From MD308 sp051888795 (GTDB lineage: Bacteria; Bacillota; Clostridia; Lachnospirales; Lachnospiraceae): a stretch of 6,241 nt of DNA. Both the position numbers and the translations under genes were made by a program. Under the pieces are notes generated by a model that searched no databases, was not told the DNA's origin, and saw only the letters and a program-made list of their open reading frames with translations. Positions within the stretch are counted from its first letter, which is position 1. Each line of letters opens with the position of its first letter. Where the stretch lies: contig JBJFCD010000001.1 of NCBI GenBank assembly GCA_051888795.1, forward strand, positions 1 to 6,241, given 5' to 3'. Below are positions 5,642 through 6,241 of the stretch, piece by piece.

Positions 5642-6241
5642 ATGAGAATAAAGACAATCGATGCAATAACCGGTGGTGAAGTCCTTGCAGAAGCAATCAT
5701 GAATGACAAGAAAAATGTTCTGATTCCTGCTGGTACAGTTATTAAAGTAGACTATATTCCATTAATTGAATCATTTGGCATTGACAGTATTATGATCGAG
5801 GATCCGTATGAAAATTTTGAGGAGCCGAATCCGCTTCTTGAGCCAAGCAGGTTTCATTCCTATGTGGAAAGAGTAAAGAATGTGTTAGAGAAGCATATCT
5901 ATCATGGAGAAGCTTCTTTACAAGAAATTGAAATTATCGCTCATGAGCTGGTAAAAGAAGTAAACGAAATCTCCAGCGATGCAATTTTTGATATGAATGA
6001 GCGTACTGCAAATTTATATGAGCATACTGTTATGGTAAGCCTGCTTTCTGTAATGGTGGCAAAGAAATTAAAATTGGATGAGAAAAAGAAATACAACATC
6101 GCAGTGGGATGTTTACTCCATGATATCGGAATCCGGTATATAACGGTTCCATATGAAAATCGCAATATGGAAACCGGAGATCCCATGCAGGTATTCGAAT
6201 ATAAGAAACATACCATTCTGGGATACTCTGCATTGGAGGAA
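5642..6241 (+). CDS. HD-domain protein, probably HD-GYP type (partial, runs off right edge)
   Basis: The first 200 residues of an open reading frame are present. Residues 1-53 resemble the N-terminal region found ahead of many HD-GYP domains (GGEVLAEAI, VLIPAGTVI, IDSIMIED). A helical linker follows. From about 120 the HD domain appears: YEHTVMVSLLSVMVAKKL with His128, LLHDIG with the metal-binding His160-Asp161, and KKHTILGYSALEE with His190. In HD-GYP proteins such domains hydrolyse cyclic di-GMP, but the diagnostic GYP region would lie past the window edge. HDIG is followed by Ile rather than the Lys usual in HD-GYP proteins, so activity is uncertain. The start at 5642 is preferred because GGAG (5629-5632) lies nine bases upstream. 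An in-frame ATG at 5627 would add five residues but has no close ribosome binding site. The 17-base gap after the DUF4446 gene supports one operon. Confidence 0.85.
   Translation, partial: MRIKTIDAITGGEVLAEAIMNDKKNVLIPAGTVIKVDYIPLIESFGIDSIMIEDPYENFEEPNPLLEPSRFHSYVERVKNVLEKHIYHGEASLQEIEIIAHELVKEVNEISSDAIFDMNERTANLYEHTVMVSLLSVMVAKKLKLDEKKKYNIAVGCLLHDIGIRYITVPYENRNMETGDPMQVFEYKKHTILGYSALEE

Overview
The window looks like chromosomal DNA from a low-GC Gram-positive anaerobe of the Clostridia, most likely a Lachnospiraceae member. The reasons are AT-rich spacers, strong AAGGAGG-type ribosome binding sites, firmicute-type parS sites, and a parA-parB-DUF4446-HD-domain gene order. The family assignment is inference. 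The genus cannot be fixed from the sequence alone.

Layout. Positions 1-78 hold the right half of a dispersed hairpin repeat, cut by the window edge. Positions 79-1023 (minus strand) encode a membrane-anchored or exported alpha/beta hydrolase-like protein. A 152-bp divergent promoter region (1024-1175) follows, with one promoter for the hydrolase and one for the next operon. A near-consensus SOS (LexA/DinR) box lies in the second leader, overlapping the Shine-Dalgarno sequence. Positions 1176-2842 encode a two-component system: a soluble DegS/NarL-type sensor kinase and a LuxR/NarL-type response regulator. The 535-bp gap 2843-3377 holds a complete copy of the hairpin repeat (about 152 bp), a rho-independent terminator, a left-half copy of the repeat, two perfect 16-bp parS sites and the parA promoter. 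Positions 3378-5624 encode ParA (Soj), ParB (Spo0J) and a DUF4446 membrane protein. From 5642 an HD-domain (probably HD-GYP type) protein runs off the right edge.

How it works together. ParA, ParB and the two parS sites form a chromosomal ParABS segregation module. ParB loads onto parS as a CTP-dependent clamp, and the ParA ATPase responds to ParB. One parS site sits just upstream of the parA promoter, so ParB loading could also influence transcription of its own operon. DUF4446 and the HD-domain gene follow at close spacing with no visible terminator, so they are probably co-transcribed with parAB. The kinase and regulator form a separate operon ending at the terminator at about 3029-3063. 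If the SOS box is functional, this two-component system would be DNA-damage inducible.

The least explained element is the hairpin repeat. It occurs as one full and two partial copies in intergenic DNA, has a long imperfect inverted repeat, and keeps a conserved asymmetric bulge and apex. That is more structure than a simple terminator needs.
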